A stretch of DNA of 64,000 bases, taken from Eucommia ulmoides (Eukaryota; Streptophyta; Magnoliopsida; Garryales; Eucommiaceae). The DNA lies in assembly GCA_016647705.1 (NCBI GenBank), contig JAENRU010000432.1, positions 496,001 to 560,000 on the forward strand, in the 5' to 3' direction. The notes under the pieces were generated by a model, which was not told the origin of the DNA, made no database searches, and was given only the letters and a program-made list of their open reading frames with translations. The translations under genes were made by a program, and so were the position numbers. Numbering within the stretch: position 1 is the stretch's first letter; each line of letters opens with the position of its first letter. Below, in pieces: positions 22,921-38,639 of this stretch.

Positions 22921-25900
22921 ATGGCGGACCACGAGGAATTGAAGGCGGAGTCGGTGAAGGAGAAGATAAGTGAGAAGATTCATCATCGCGGTGATTCTTC
23001 GTCGTCGTCGTCGTCGTCGTCGGACTCCGATAACGAGAAGTCGTCGTCGTTTAAGTCTAAGGCTCGCCTGTTCGGAAGGGAAAAGCCGGTTCACAAGGTC
23101 CTCGGCGGTGGTAAACGTATGTTCATCTCCTTAAACTGATTTCAATTTTGGCGTTTATAGTAGTAAATTCATAGCATGAAATTTTATTTTATTCCTTCTC
23201 CTTTATTGAATTCTGTTATTTGATCACTCTCTGGAAATGTTTCCGGTGTTCTCACTTCTCTGATTTACTATCATGTATGCATCTTTATGTACCTTTAACA
23301 TTTCCTGTGTGCTCTGTTGAATTTGATTTGTAAATCTACAATATCCATGATGAATTTTTAGTTATTTGTTTTTGTGAGGATTGTGCTTTGTGACTTATTT
23401 TTTTCGTTATTTGCTTTTTTGATGAATTTTTCGTTATTTCAATTTTGGCGTTTATGGTAGTAAATCACAGCATGAAATTTTATTTGATTCCTTCTGCTTT
23501 ATTGAATTTTGTTATTTGATCACTCTCTGGAAATGTTTCCAGCGTTCTCACTTCTCTGATTTACTATCATGTATGCATCTTTATGTACCTTTGACATTTC
23601 CTGTGTGCACTGTTGAATTTGATTTGTAAATCTACAATATCATCGATGAATTTTTCGTTATTTGTTTATGTGAGGATTGTGCTTTGTGACTTAATTTTTT
23701 CGGTATTTTTTTTTTTTTTTAATGATTTTTTCATTATTTCAATTTTTGCGTTTATAGTAGTAAATCATAGCATGAAATTTTATTCAAATTCCTTCTCCTT
23801 TATTTAATTCTGCTATTTGATTTTTACTGTGTGCACTGTTGAATTTGATTTGTAAATCTACAATATCCTTGATGAATTTTTCGCAATATGTTTTTGAGAG
23901 GATTTTGTTTTGTGACTTGTATGTTTCGATCAGTCCTGTCTAGATCTGGCTAGTGAATAATTCGGTTTTTGGTACTCTCTAATTGATCCTTTTTGAATAC
24001 TCAACTGATTTATTGCAAATATTGGTGTTGAATGCTGTAAAGTAAGCCTTTCATAAAGTTCATGATGTTCATCACCTTTTCCCAAGTTAAAAAGCTACAT
24101 AATTATTGGAAATCTCTTGATTTAGCTTTTGACTGTTGAAATTCCTAACACAACTCGCAATTTTTTCTTCTGTACTATAAACCCCCTCACTCTCTCTACA
24201 CGATTTGATTTGTTGACTGCAGCGGCGGATGTATTTCTGTGGAGAAACAAGAAGATATCAGCAGGAATCCTAGTTGGGGTCACGGCGATGTGGGTTTTGT
24301 TTGAGGTGCTTGGTTACAATTTGATCACTTTAGTCTCTTATGGATTGATACTTTCTCTGGTTATATTGTTCTTGTATTCCAATGCCTCCACCTTTATCAC
24401 CAAGTAAGCCACCTCCATTGTCAAACCACCATCATATCTTTCCATTGAATTTTTTTAATATGCATATGTATGTATCTCTTTTTTTTTCTGTTAGGTCTCG
24501 ACCGAGTATGCCAGAAGTTCACATTCCAGAGGAGCCTTTTAGACAGTTTGCTTCTGATTTGAGAATCGAGTTAAATTGTGCATTCGCAGTCCTTCGGGAT
24601 ATTGCTTTGGGAAGAGATTTAAAGAAGTTCCTCATTGTATGTAGTTTTCGTTTCCGTACTAAAATTTGCTTATGCTTTTATATTTTGTTGATTGAGAAAA
24701 TTAGATCGAGAAAAGGGATGAATTTGTAGGGTGGTCTTGGACCTCTCTCTTCCCTCACACATATGGCATAACCACCAATTCCTTTCACATTCGATGTGGG
24801 ATAAGCCTAACAATCTCCATCTTATACATCGGGTCTTTAATCGGCTAATCCTTGACCAATCTCTCCCTTTATGGTCGTTGGGTCAGATTTGTTATAACCT
24901 AGGCTCTGATAACAGTGAAGAGTGGTTTTTTGGGCCCCTCTCAACTCCGAGCTATCCATTTTCTTGACCATCAGTCCTTTCTACATCCGATGTGGAATAA
25001 ACTCAACATTCTTTTTATTTAGTAGGGGAGTGAATAATTGTTATCGGACATCCAAAAAAAATTACATAGCGTTTGGTGTTACGGGATTGAATTCTTGGAG
25101 TTGGAAAAATTCCAATTCCAAAGGGAGATCAAGTAGTGTTTTGGAAACACAAAATTTGAGTCTTGGAAATAAATTTAGATTTTTGTTTTAGATTTTTACA
25201 TGCGGACGTTTTTTATTCCAATTTCCGGGCTCCAATTCCATGAAACCAAACGCTACCTACATTCATTTGAACTCATATAAGATTGTAAATTGTAGATGGG
25301 TTTTGATTCCTCAACCAAATCTACCTATTGGATCCCACATTTTGATATGACTTATTAATGTATATCTGCTCTCGTGGATTAGGTGGTTGCTGGTTTATGG
25401 TTGTTGTCGATTTTGGGTGGTTGCTGCAACTTCTTGACCTTGTTCTACATCGGTAAGTGACAAAACTTAAGTCGCTTGACTATTTGTTTAAGCCCCTCTT
25501 TGTTTAGTGTTTCTTTCCAATATTTTAATAACCAATTTCTGGGAACAAAATAGAACTGCTCCCTGATTTGTTTTCTAGGAAAATTTGGGAACAGAAACAC
25601 TAAAACGAAGGATTGATACTTAACCCTCATAGCACCAAGGGCATGTTTGGGTGAAAGATTTTGGGAGAGAATTTTTATTTTGAACAAATGACAAGTTAAA
25701 ATTCCTTGTTTGGCCACTTTAGAAATGAATATTATACTTCTATTATTTCATGAACTTAATTTTTTTTCCTTCTATATCTTTATTTTTTATTTCTAATTCC
25801 ACAAATTTGTCAAATTGCACCTCACCCAAACGAACCCTAATTTCCTCGATTTTTTTTTTTAATTAGTTTTCGTGTCCCTCCTCACGATTCCTGTACTGTA

Positions 25901-26036
25901 CGAGAAATACGAGGATCGAGTTGACTCATTTGCGGAGAAAGCAATGGCCGAGATCAAGAAACAATATGCAGTGTTCAACGCAAAGGTACTAAGTAAGATC
26001 CCCAAGGGTCCATTGAAAGACAAGAAGAAGGATTAG
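22921..26036 (+). CDS. RTNLB: Reticulon-like protein B (RTNLB), five exons, 252 aa
   Basis: Exons are 22921-23116, 24223-24403, 24495-24636, 25383-25452 and 25867-26036, all with GT-AG introns; the 759 nt are in frame. The N-terminus has the plant reticulon signature: an EKISEKIHH helix, a Ser run (~26-34), then [19 protein letters not shown]. The reticulon homology domain follows (~66-250) with two long hydrophobic hairpins, ~77-120 ([20 protein letters not shown]) and ~169-208. LGRDLKKFL precedes the second hairpin and [12 protein letters not shown] follows it, both family marks. The protein ends KKKD, a KKXX-type ER retrieval motif. Plant reticulons bend and tubulate ER membranes, and some affect receptor trafficking. 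Length is typical for the RTNLB1-8 group; the exact paralogue is not resolved. Introns carry a tandem repeat, a TRIM and a MITE. Confidence 0.95.
23138..23935. repeat. Three tandem ~298-bp repeats in RTNLB intron 1
   Basis: A unit beginning TTCAATTTTGGCGTTTATAG starts at 23141, 23438 and 23738 (periods 297 and 300). The third unit lacks about 120 bp of its middle. The array starts some 20 bp after the intron-1 splice donor and fills most of the intron's 5' half. Confidence 0.9.
24725..25008 (-). mobile_element. TRIM retroelement in RTNLB intron 3
   Basis: Two short LTRs (24725-24812 and 24916-25008) share TGTAGGGTGGTCTTGG/TGAAGAGTGGTTTTTT starts and GATGTGGRATAARCYYAACA-type ends. Read on the minus strand, the first LTR is followed one base later by TGTTATCAGAGCC, close to the initiator tRNA-Met primer-binding site TGGTATCAGAGCC. 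A purine-rich AAGATGGAGA precedes the second LTR. At 284 bp with no coding region it fits a terminal-repeat retrotransposon in miniature. A solo LTR of the family is at 32126-32244. No 5-bp duplication is obvious. Confidence 0.75.
25067..25255. mobile_element. Short inverted-repeat MITE in RTNLB intron 3
   Basis: The ends TAGCGTTTGGT and ACCAAACGCTA are perfect inverted repeats, with further pairing (TTGGAGTTGG/CTCCAATTCC). It is 189 bp long. The termini are hAT/Harbinger-like, but no exact target duplication is visible. Confidence 0.65.
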
Positions 26037-27284
26037 AAATGTTTCTCTTTCTTTCTGGTAGTGTTTTTCGGGTAGTACATGTTATTTTTAGTTTATATAT
26101 ATATATATATATATACATATAAAATCTGGATTTATATATATTTATATCTATATCTATATATATATAAAGTGGGTGGATGTGCATGTTTGTTTTGCATATG
26201 TAGTGAAATTTTAATATTAAACAAGTGGTTGGTTTGTTGGTGACTTTTGGTGACTGTGGTCGTAGTTTATTTCATCATTTCATGTAAAGATGTCAAGAAA
26301 TGATCTTTTTCGTACCTTTGGATTAGCTACCATGTCAAATGACCTTTTTGCCCCTATAGGGGTGTTGAATTTGATATGACATGAATGTTGAAACCTGGTT
26401 GACAAGTATGTGTTTGGCGAACAGTTTGAAAGGTAATTTTAAGATTTGAAAGTCGGGAGTGTTTTTATGCGACTTTTTATATTGAGAATAAAGGTTTTTT
26501 AGGTCCTCTTTAGGCTAGTTGTTTCAGTTTCATGGTTTCTTCAAGTACTATCGAAATTGGTCATTTTTTTTGCGTAGTTTGGTTTTAAATTTTTTTTTTT
26601 TTTTGAAACGTCATTAAATATTAATTTGTGATTTTTATTCGTGTTAATCGGCCGGAAGTTTCGAAAAACATATTTAATTTTAAAAAAGTTTTACTAAACA
26701 GATTTAATTTTAAAAAAGTCCTACTTAAGATCTAAATTTTAAATTTAGTCATTTAAGTTGGATTTTGTTTGAGTAAATTTATTTTATAGTGAATATTAGT
26801 TATAATTTAATAATTATTATTACAATATCTGTGTATTTTTTGTTACATGTATTTATGTAATATTAGTTACATGTTATGTAATATTTGTGACATTTAATCA
26901 ATATTACACATTGAAATTAATTTAATATTAGATATATGTAATATTTGTGAGATTTAACAAATATTACCTTAATTTAATATTAATTACATGTATTTGTATA
27001 TATTTAGTTACATATAACTGATTATATAAATTTTGTATGATTTTTGTTACATCTAATAAATTTTTACACATAAATACAAAATACAGTAATATTTGTTACA
27101 CATAACAAAAATTTAGACACAAAGTTATATGTAATCGCACGTCTGCAGGAGCATGTAGCAGGTTTTCGCTTTTTGAAAATAGGTGGAACTAAAATACAAG
27201 TTCTTTCTGTCTCTGAGATTTTTTTTTTTTTAAAATTAAAGGTAAAACAAGGGATCTGAACATTTTTTTTTTCTACCCTACCCT
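26037..27284. other. RTNLB 3' flank and AT-rich intergenic DNA
   Basis: A (TA)n stretch lies at 26095-26165 inside the likely 3' UTR. From 26780 to 27120 the sequence repeats loose variants of TAATATTTGTTACAT without a clean period. No gene is seen. Confidence 0.5.
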
Positions 27285-29053
27285 ATCGTTTACCTGCCCT
27301 TCCGAAAAAAATTTGATTGACAATGACCCTATTTCAACTTATTTACATAAGACGAGTATCCCGGTGTTATGAGTACCGGGATCTTAACACAGAACACCGT
27401 GATCATTCAAGTTTTTATTTTTAATTTGATGGTCCCGGCATTGTGAACATCAGGACCATCTAAATAGCAAACGGTGTATCACCATTTGTTCAATACAGTG
27501 ATATACCGTTTGAGTTTGGTTCCGGTATTGTTAAAACCGGGACCAAACACTGCATTTTCATGACCAGCGAGAGAGAGAAAGAGGAGAGAGAACAGAGAGA
27601 GAGGAAGGAAGTGGGTTTTGAGTTTGGTCCCGGTGTTGTTAACACCAGGACTACATGACTAGCGAGAGAGAGAAAAAAAAATTGGGTTCAAATCTTAGTA
27701 TTTTTAACACTTTATACATCTAAAGTTTGATCATTATTTTTTTATTTTTTAATAAAAATAAGACTTTTTTTTTTTTTTAGTTTTTACCATTTTTTTTATT
27801 TTGTTTTTTTATGAAGAAAACTTTTTACTTGAATTTAATTAAAAATAAAAAAATAGTTAAATTTTAATTGGAATTTTTTAAATAGTTAATTTTTTTTTTT
27901 AATTTAACTATTTAAAAAAAATCGACAATATTCGAAACTAACTCAACAAATTTTCAAAAAGAATTCAAGTGAAATTCAACTATTTTTATTTCAAATATTC
28001 AAATGAAATTCAACTATTAAAAAAAAAATTTATTTCAATTTTAAAAAATATTTCAGTTGAATTCAAGTAAAAATATTTTCAATTGAAATTAAATTCAACT
28101 ATTAAAAAATATTTTTTATTTATTTTTATTGTATCATGCATTTTATTTATTTATTTATTATTAATAAAATAAAAATATTTTTTTATTTTCAATTGAATTC
28201 AAGTAAAAATTCAATTGAAATTAAAAATTAATATTGCTTGAATTCAATTGAAAATAAAAAAAAAAAATTTACTTCAATTAAAAATACTTGAATTTTTAAC
28301 AAATTGAAAATGCCAAATTGAATTGAAAATATTTTCAATTTCAATTTTTAAAAATATTTCAATTGAATTTAATTTCAATTGAATTAAATTCAATTGAAAA
28401 TATTTTTAAAAATTGAAATAAAAAATATTTTTTAATAATTGAATTTCACTTGAATTTTTGAAGTAAAAATAGTTGAATTTCACTCGAATTCTTTTTGAAA
28501 ATTTGTTGTTTTGGTTTCGAATATTGTCGATTTTTTTTTTAAATAATTGAATTAAAAAATTCAACTATTTTTTTTATTTTTAATTGAATTCAAATAAAAA
28601 AATTTCTTTATAAAAAAGTGAAATAAAAAAAAGAGTAAAAACTAAAAAACAAAAAAAATATCTTATTTTTATTAAAAAAATAAAAGAAATAATTATCAGA
28701 CTTTAGAGGTATAAAATATCAAAAAAATACTGAAGTTTGAACCCAATTCCTCTCTCTCTCTCTCTAGTCATGTAGTCCCGGTGTTAACAACACCGGGACC
28801 AAACCCAAACGGTGTATCACCGTATTGAACAAATGGTGATACACCATTTTCTATTTAGATGGTCCCGGCGTTTACAACGTAGGGACCATCAAATTAAAAA
28901 TAAAATAAAATTAAATGATCTCAATGTTTATAACACCGGGACTAAGATCCCGGTGCTCACAACACCTGAATATTCGTCTTATGTAAATAAGTTGAAATAG
29001 GATCGTTCTCAATATTTTTTCGTTTTTTTAAATATTTATTCGGTAAAGAACTC
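27285..29053. mobile_element. Fold-back transposon D (CCCGGTGTT palindrome type)
   Basis: The right end (reverse complement) reads GAGTTCTTTACCGAATAAAT, as in element A; the left end near 27285 is diverged (ATCGTTTACC). Both arms then share TATTTCAACTTATTTACATA, a run of GTCCCGGTGTTGTTAACACC-type palindromes (27355-27660; 28778-28985), a GA microsatellite, and long AT-rich inverted arms meeting near 28140. The left arm has an extra ~100-bp partial duplication at 27535-27645. Almost the whole element can fold into one hairpin. No ORF is credible. It ends 71 bp before the tRNA-Leu gene. Confidence 0.75.
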
Positions 29054-29124
29054 CACGGTTGGTGATAAAACAAAGATTAGTGAAGCAAAGATTAGTAATA
29101 AATAAATTTGACAAGCAACAAGAA

Positions 29125-29208
29125 GTCAGGATGGCCGAGTGGTCTAAGGCGCCAGACTCAAGTTCTGGTCCTCTAACGAGGGCGTGGGTTCAAACCCCAC
29201 TTCTGACA
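29125..29208 (+). tRNA. tRNA-Leu(CAA), intronless
   Basis: The acceptor stem GTCAGGA (29125-29131) pairs with TTCTGAC (29201-29207) with one G-T wobble; 29208 is the discriminator A. The anticodon stem CCAGA/TCTGG (29152-29156/29164-29168) holds the loop CTCAAGT with anticodon CAA at 29159-29161. The long variable arm is class II, and GGGTTCAAACCCC is a good T arm/B box. T runs at 29209 and 29219 can terminate Pol III. CAACAAG just upstream fits the CAA motif of plant tRNA genes. The sequence is nuclear type, unlike plastid tRNA-Leu(CAA). Confidence 0.96.
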
Positions 29209-29510
29209 TTTTCGCCACTTTTTTTTTTTTTAATTTATTTATTATGAAAGCTGGGAGTACTTCATATAATTATTGGCTTAAACTTTAAATCAAATTTTGC
29301 AATAGCAAATAAAATCCAAATGTTTCTATATGTGATCGAGTTCAAAATAATTCGAACTATATATTTTCTACCATAATTTGAGATGGAAAACTGTGTGAAA
29401 TTATTATATCGGTCTAACTAACACATTGGCATATAGAGTTATTATCAGGTGTCTTCTTCAAATTGATTGTGAAATATTTTGATTAAATTTGTTCTACATG
29501 TTTTGACATG
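29209..29510. other. Spacer between tRNA-Leu and tandem repeats
   Basis: AT-rich; nothing recognised apart from the T-rich Pol III terminator at its start. Confidence 0.5.
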
Positions 29511-30790
29511 CCTATCTTAAATCTGTTAAGATGCACCGTACTGTACATATATATGTGTGCGTGTACGCACAACATAGAGAGAGAGAGATCATCACTTTGA
29601 CAGTTTTTTTAATTTTTTTTGTGTAAGCGCACGAGCGAGAAACAGATTTTGTTAGTTTAGATGCACTATAGCATGTGTGTATATATCGGGGTGTTGTGTA
29701 TATGTGTGTGTGGGGACGCACGAGAGCGAGAGCGAGAGTGAGATCATCACTTTGACACGTTTGCCTCAAATTAGTTCAGATGCACCGTAATGTGTATATA
29801 TATGTATGTGTATGCACGAGAGTGAAAGAGCGCGAGATTTGATGGGAGACTTTATCAGCACTCCAAATCTACCACTTGCACTCTACTTTCACTACTTACC
29901 TCTTCCCACAAGAGTACATGATATAAACAAAGATTAAAATGCAAAGAAGAACTCACAACCACTTTGACATATCTTCTTAAATCAATTTAGATTCATCGGA
30001 CTGTATATATATATATATATTTGTGTACGTGCGCGAGCGAGAAACATTTTATCAATTTAGATGCACTATAGCATGTGTATATATAGGGGTGTGTGTATTT
30101 GTGTGTGGGGGGACGCACGAGAGCGAGACTGAGAGAGAGATCATCATTTTAACATGTCTGCCTCAAGTAAGTTCAAATGCGCCATAATGTATATATATGT
30201 GTGCGTACGCACAAGAGCGCTCGTGCGAGAAAGCGTGAGATCTGATGGGAGACTTTATCGGCACTTCAAATCGCCCACTTGCACTCCACTTTCACTACTT
30301 ACCTCTACCCACAAGAATACATGTTGATATAAACAAAGATTAAAATAAAAAAAGAAGAACTCACAATCACTTTGACATATCTCTTCAAATCGATTTAGAT
30401 TCACCGTACTGTATATGTATTTATATATATATATATTTTTGTGTAAGCACGCGAGTGAGAGACAGATTTTGTAAGTTTAGATGCACTATAGCATGCGTGT
30501 ATATATAGGGGGGGGGGGGGGGGGAGACGAACGAGAGCAAGAGCGAGAGTGAGAGAGAGATCATCACTTTGACACATCTGCCTCAAATAAATTTAGATAC
30601 ACCGTAATGTGTATATATATATATATGTGCGTGTACGCACGAGAGCGAGAGAGCGCGAGATCTGATGGGAGACTTTATCGACGCTCCAAATCGATCACTT
30701 GCACTCTACTTTCACTACTTACCTCACCCCACAAGAATACATGTTGATATAAACAAAGATTAAAATGAAAGAAGAACTCACAATCAGTAG
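29511..30790. repeat. Three tandem repeats of ~400-420 bp with embedded microsatellites
   Basis: TTTAGATGCACTATAGCATG occurs at about 29656, 30057 and 30477, and GATGGGAGACTTTATC at about 29841, 30244 and 30664 (periods ~403 and ~420). Each unit has TA, GT and GA microsatellites and GCGCGAG-type words; the third has a G run at 30508-30524. The array ends ~175 bp from the CDPK stop codon. Confidence 0.9.
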
Positions 30791-30965
30791 CATAACTTTG
30801 ACTTTCATTGGTTTATGTAACATTTCTATTTTAGGACAATTGTCAAAATTTAGAAAATAGTATGTCTCATTACACAAACAATATGTGAACCACAACAGCC
30901 TTCATCTCTTTAGCAAGCAATCCAAAAAAAAACATTGTGGAACACTTTTTATTCCAATTTTAACC

Positions 30966-36370
<5,405 letters not shown>

Positions 36371-36560
36371 CGCCTTGTGAGAGCAGAAGTCAAAGTGTGG
36401 CGTCGTCTGTAGTGTCTTCGCTATAGGGATGCTGTCTGAAGACCGGCTTTTAGGGAAATGACGAAAATAGCCTCGTAGGAGGGAAGTTTCCCATGTGGGA
36501 TTGACTATGGTGGACCTTCCCCCAGTCAAAACCCCTTAGTCAATTCAATTAATTTGATGA
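36371..36560 (-). promoter_or_regulatory. CDPK upstream region with three W-box cores
   Basis: TTGACT, the W-box core bound by WRKY factors, occurs at 36511-36516 (plus strand), 36524-36529 and 36538-36543 (minus strand), within 33 bp and ~140-175 bp upstream of the start codon. Function is inferred only; core promoter elements were not fixed. Confidence 0.4.
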
Positions 36561-37349
36561 ATTGATTTTTTTTTCATTGAAAAAAATCTAGATTAAATAT
36601 TTATAAAAATCTAAGACATATTTAACCATTGAATTAATAGAGTAAGGATGTCTGGTGTGAAAATCAGTAGGATTTTTTGGTCAAAATTAGACAGAGTAAT
36701 GATTAGGAGAATGTGTGCGTAACCTGGCTCGGTCTATTCATGTAGTATTTATAGGAGATGAACGACTAATTTGACAAATTTTTCGTGAATTTCGGTTCAT
36801 CCCCATTAATGTTGCGAATTTCGTGGTATATAGAGTAATGGACTGCTATTTTATAATTGTAACCGTTTTTTTTCATAATTAGAGGGCAATTATAACTTTT
36901 CTCGAGCAAGGATGTCAGAGATTGAGCATGCGTTGGGGTCGGGGACTATGTAGTAGAGGCTTTCGACTTGATGTCTCAAGCCGAGATGGTGGGCGTTTAT
37001 CTTTCTGCCGGGGAATAGTAGTGTTAGGTATTATCATTTGGTCAAGTCTTGGATAGAGCTTTCCAAGTATTAATTTCCTTGTCCAAACCCTCTTTTAACG
37101 GTAAGAGACATGTGAATGGAAGTTGAGTCTTCTCAAAAATTTTCAAATCAACTATCTATGCATTGAATACTTTTAATGTAATGTTGAATATGTTTTTATG
37201 GTCAAATTTATTATAAATTTGAGAATTGAATTCATGAATCATTAGCAATAATTGTTTTATTTTAGGGTTATAAATAAGCAAAGAATTTCGAAGGTAACAA
37301 ATGAAGAAAAAGAATGAAAATTAATTTAAAAAAAAAAAAAAAGTTGGAA
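36561..37349. other. Intergenic DNA upstream of the CDPK gene
   Basis: No gene is seen; a poly(A) run lies at 37328-37342. Confidence 0.5.
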
Positions 37350-37420
37350 TGCATTGTCAAAAGTTGAACCTGGGTCTATTGTTTGGAAGACAATCATCCT
37401 AACAGTTGGACTACAAACAC
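37350..37420 (-). pseudogene. Degenerate tRNA-Gly(UCC)
   Basis: The minus strand reads GTGTTTGTAGTCCAACTGTT at its 5' end, closely matching plant tRNA-Gly(UCC). The D arm (GTCC/GGAT) is kept and the anticodon stem ATTGT/ACAAT is fully paired around CTTCCAA (anticodon TCC). The T arm is eroded (GGTTCAACTTTTG, one base short) and the inner acceptor pairs are mismatched. A T-rich Pol III terminator follows about 10 bases downstream. It is most likely a pseudogene; a SINE head of this origin is the alternative. Confidence 0.7.
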
Positions 37421-38183
37421 TTGTTGTTTATAAAATTGCTATCTTTTGTCAGCGCACACAGAAGATCACATTTCTCAATTTATAATTCTGAAAATATCTC
37501 ATCAAGTAAATGGTTGAAATTTATTCTATATAAGACTATTAAGCAAATTGAGCTTGCGAATAACTCGAGATCGGCTGCAGAAAGGTCAAGCCAAACTTGA
37601 GCTCAATATTTTATCTGTTTAATATTCGAGACGAGCCGAACTTTGTTCACAAATAACTCGAATATGTTTTCAAACAATTAGAATATTATTTGTGAACAAA
37701 TTATACAAATAAATTATATTTTGAACATTTCAATTAGATTTAGACGAGAAAGTCACTACATGATCACTAATGCAAAGACATGGAACAAGTGGCAGAGTCA
37801 CCCTGTGATAAAAAAAAAACTCAAACCCGTCCTCAATTTTTCAAATTACGCTTGCATTTTTTTATTTTTTTTTATTTTAGGAAAATAAATTAAAACTTCC
37901 AATATTTCATTCCAACTCCCTCTAATTTATATAAATTTCTATTAAACCTGAAAAAATAAAATAAAAAATCAAAGCATTCGCATTCATGGTAGCAAAAAAC
38001 AAATGGCATATTTAGGGGTCCATTGGCATCTCCTACAAGATCCACCACTTCCCTATCTTGTCAATGACTTAACACTCTATAAAGCATCCTATTCTAGGAG
38101 AAGTGTTTCCCTGGTTTTCCACAAAAGTGACCTCTTTTCCATTCCCAATTTCCAATATCATCACTATTTTCCAAAGATCCTAT
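37421..38183. other. AT-rich intergenic DNA
   Basis: No gene or named element is recognised. A stretch of ACTCGAA/TTCGAG-type words occurs at 37560-37680. Confidence 0.5.
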
Positions 38184-38639
38184 GGAAAATTGTATTTTTG
38201 ACCCTTAAAGTTTAAGGTGGGTGTCTAATTGGTCCATATGGTTTGAAATACATCACATTTAACCCTAGGTTTTAGTTTGTTGTCAATATGACACAATTAT
38301 TAACAATTTGTTAAAATTTTAATGAAAATGGCAAATGCTGCTATGAAGGAAAAGAACAATAAGAGTTTCTAAGTAAGGAGAAAGAACATAATTGTTTTTG
38401 AGTCAAAAAATATATTATCAATGCCTAAATTTTCCTATGTGATTATTCTACCTAGGGTGACAAAATTACCCATAAAACTAATATTATGTACTTTGTGCAT
38501 ACACATTTTCGTCCGTATTTTAAAATTGGACTAAATTGACAAGAAGCCCTAACCTAAGAGTCAAAGGTGTTGTTTTCCAAACCATAGGGCCAATTAGACA
38601 CACACACAAAGCTTTAAGGGTCAAAAGTGAAAATTTTCC
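38184..38639. mobile_element. MITE with ~60-bp inverted ends at the satellite boundary
   Basis: The left end GGAAAATTGTATTTTTGACC and the reverse complement of the right end GGAAAATTTTCACTTTTGAC share further blocks (GACCCTTAAAG, GTGTCTAATTGG, TATGGTTTG). It is 456 bp long. It lies exactly between single-copy DNA and the tandem array; no target duplication is clear. Confidence 0.75.

Noticed and set aside
29125-29208. Plastid-derived tRNA-Leu insertion
   Set aside because: The acceptor stem and variable arm match the nuclear cytosolic tRNA-Leu(CAA), and no plastid flank is visible.
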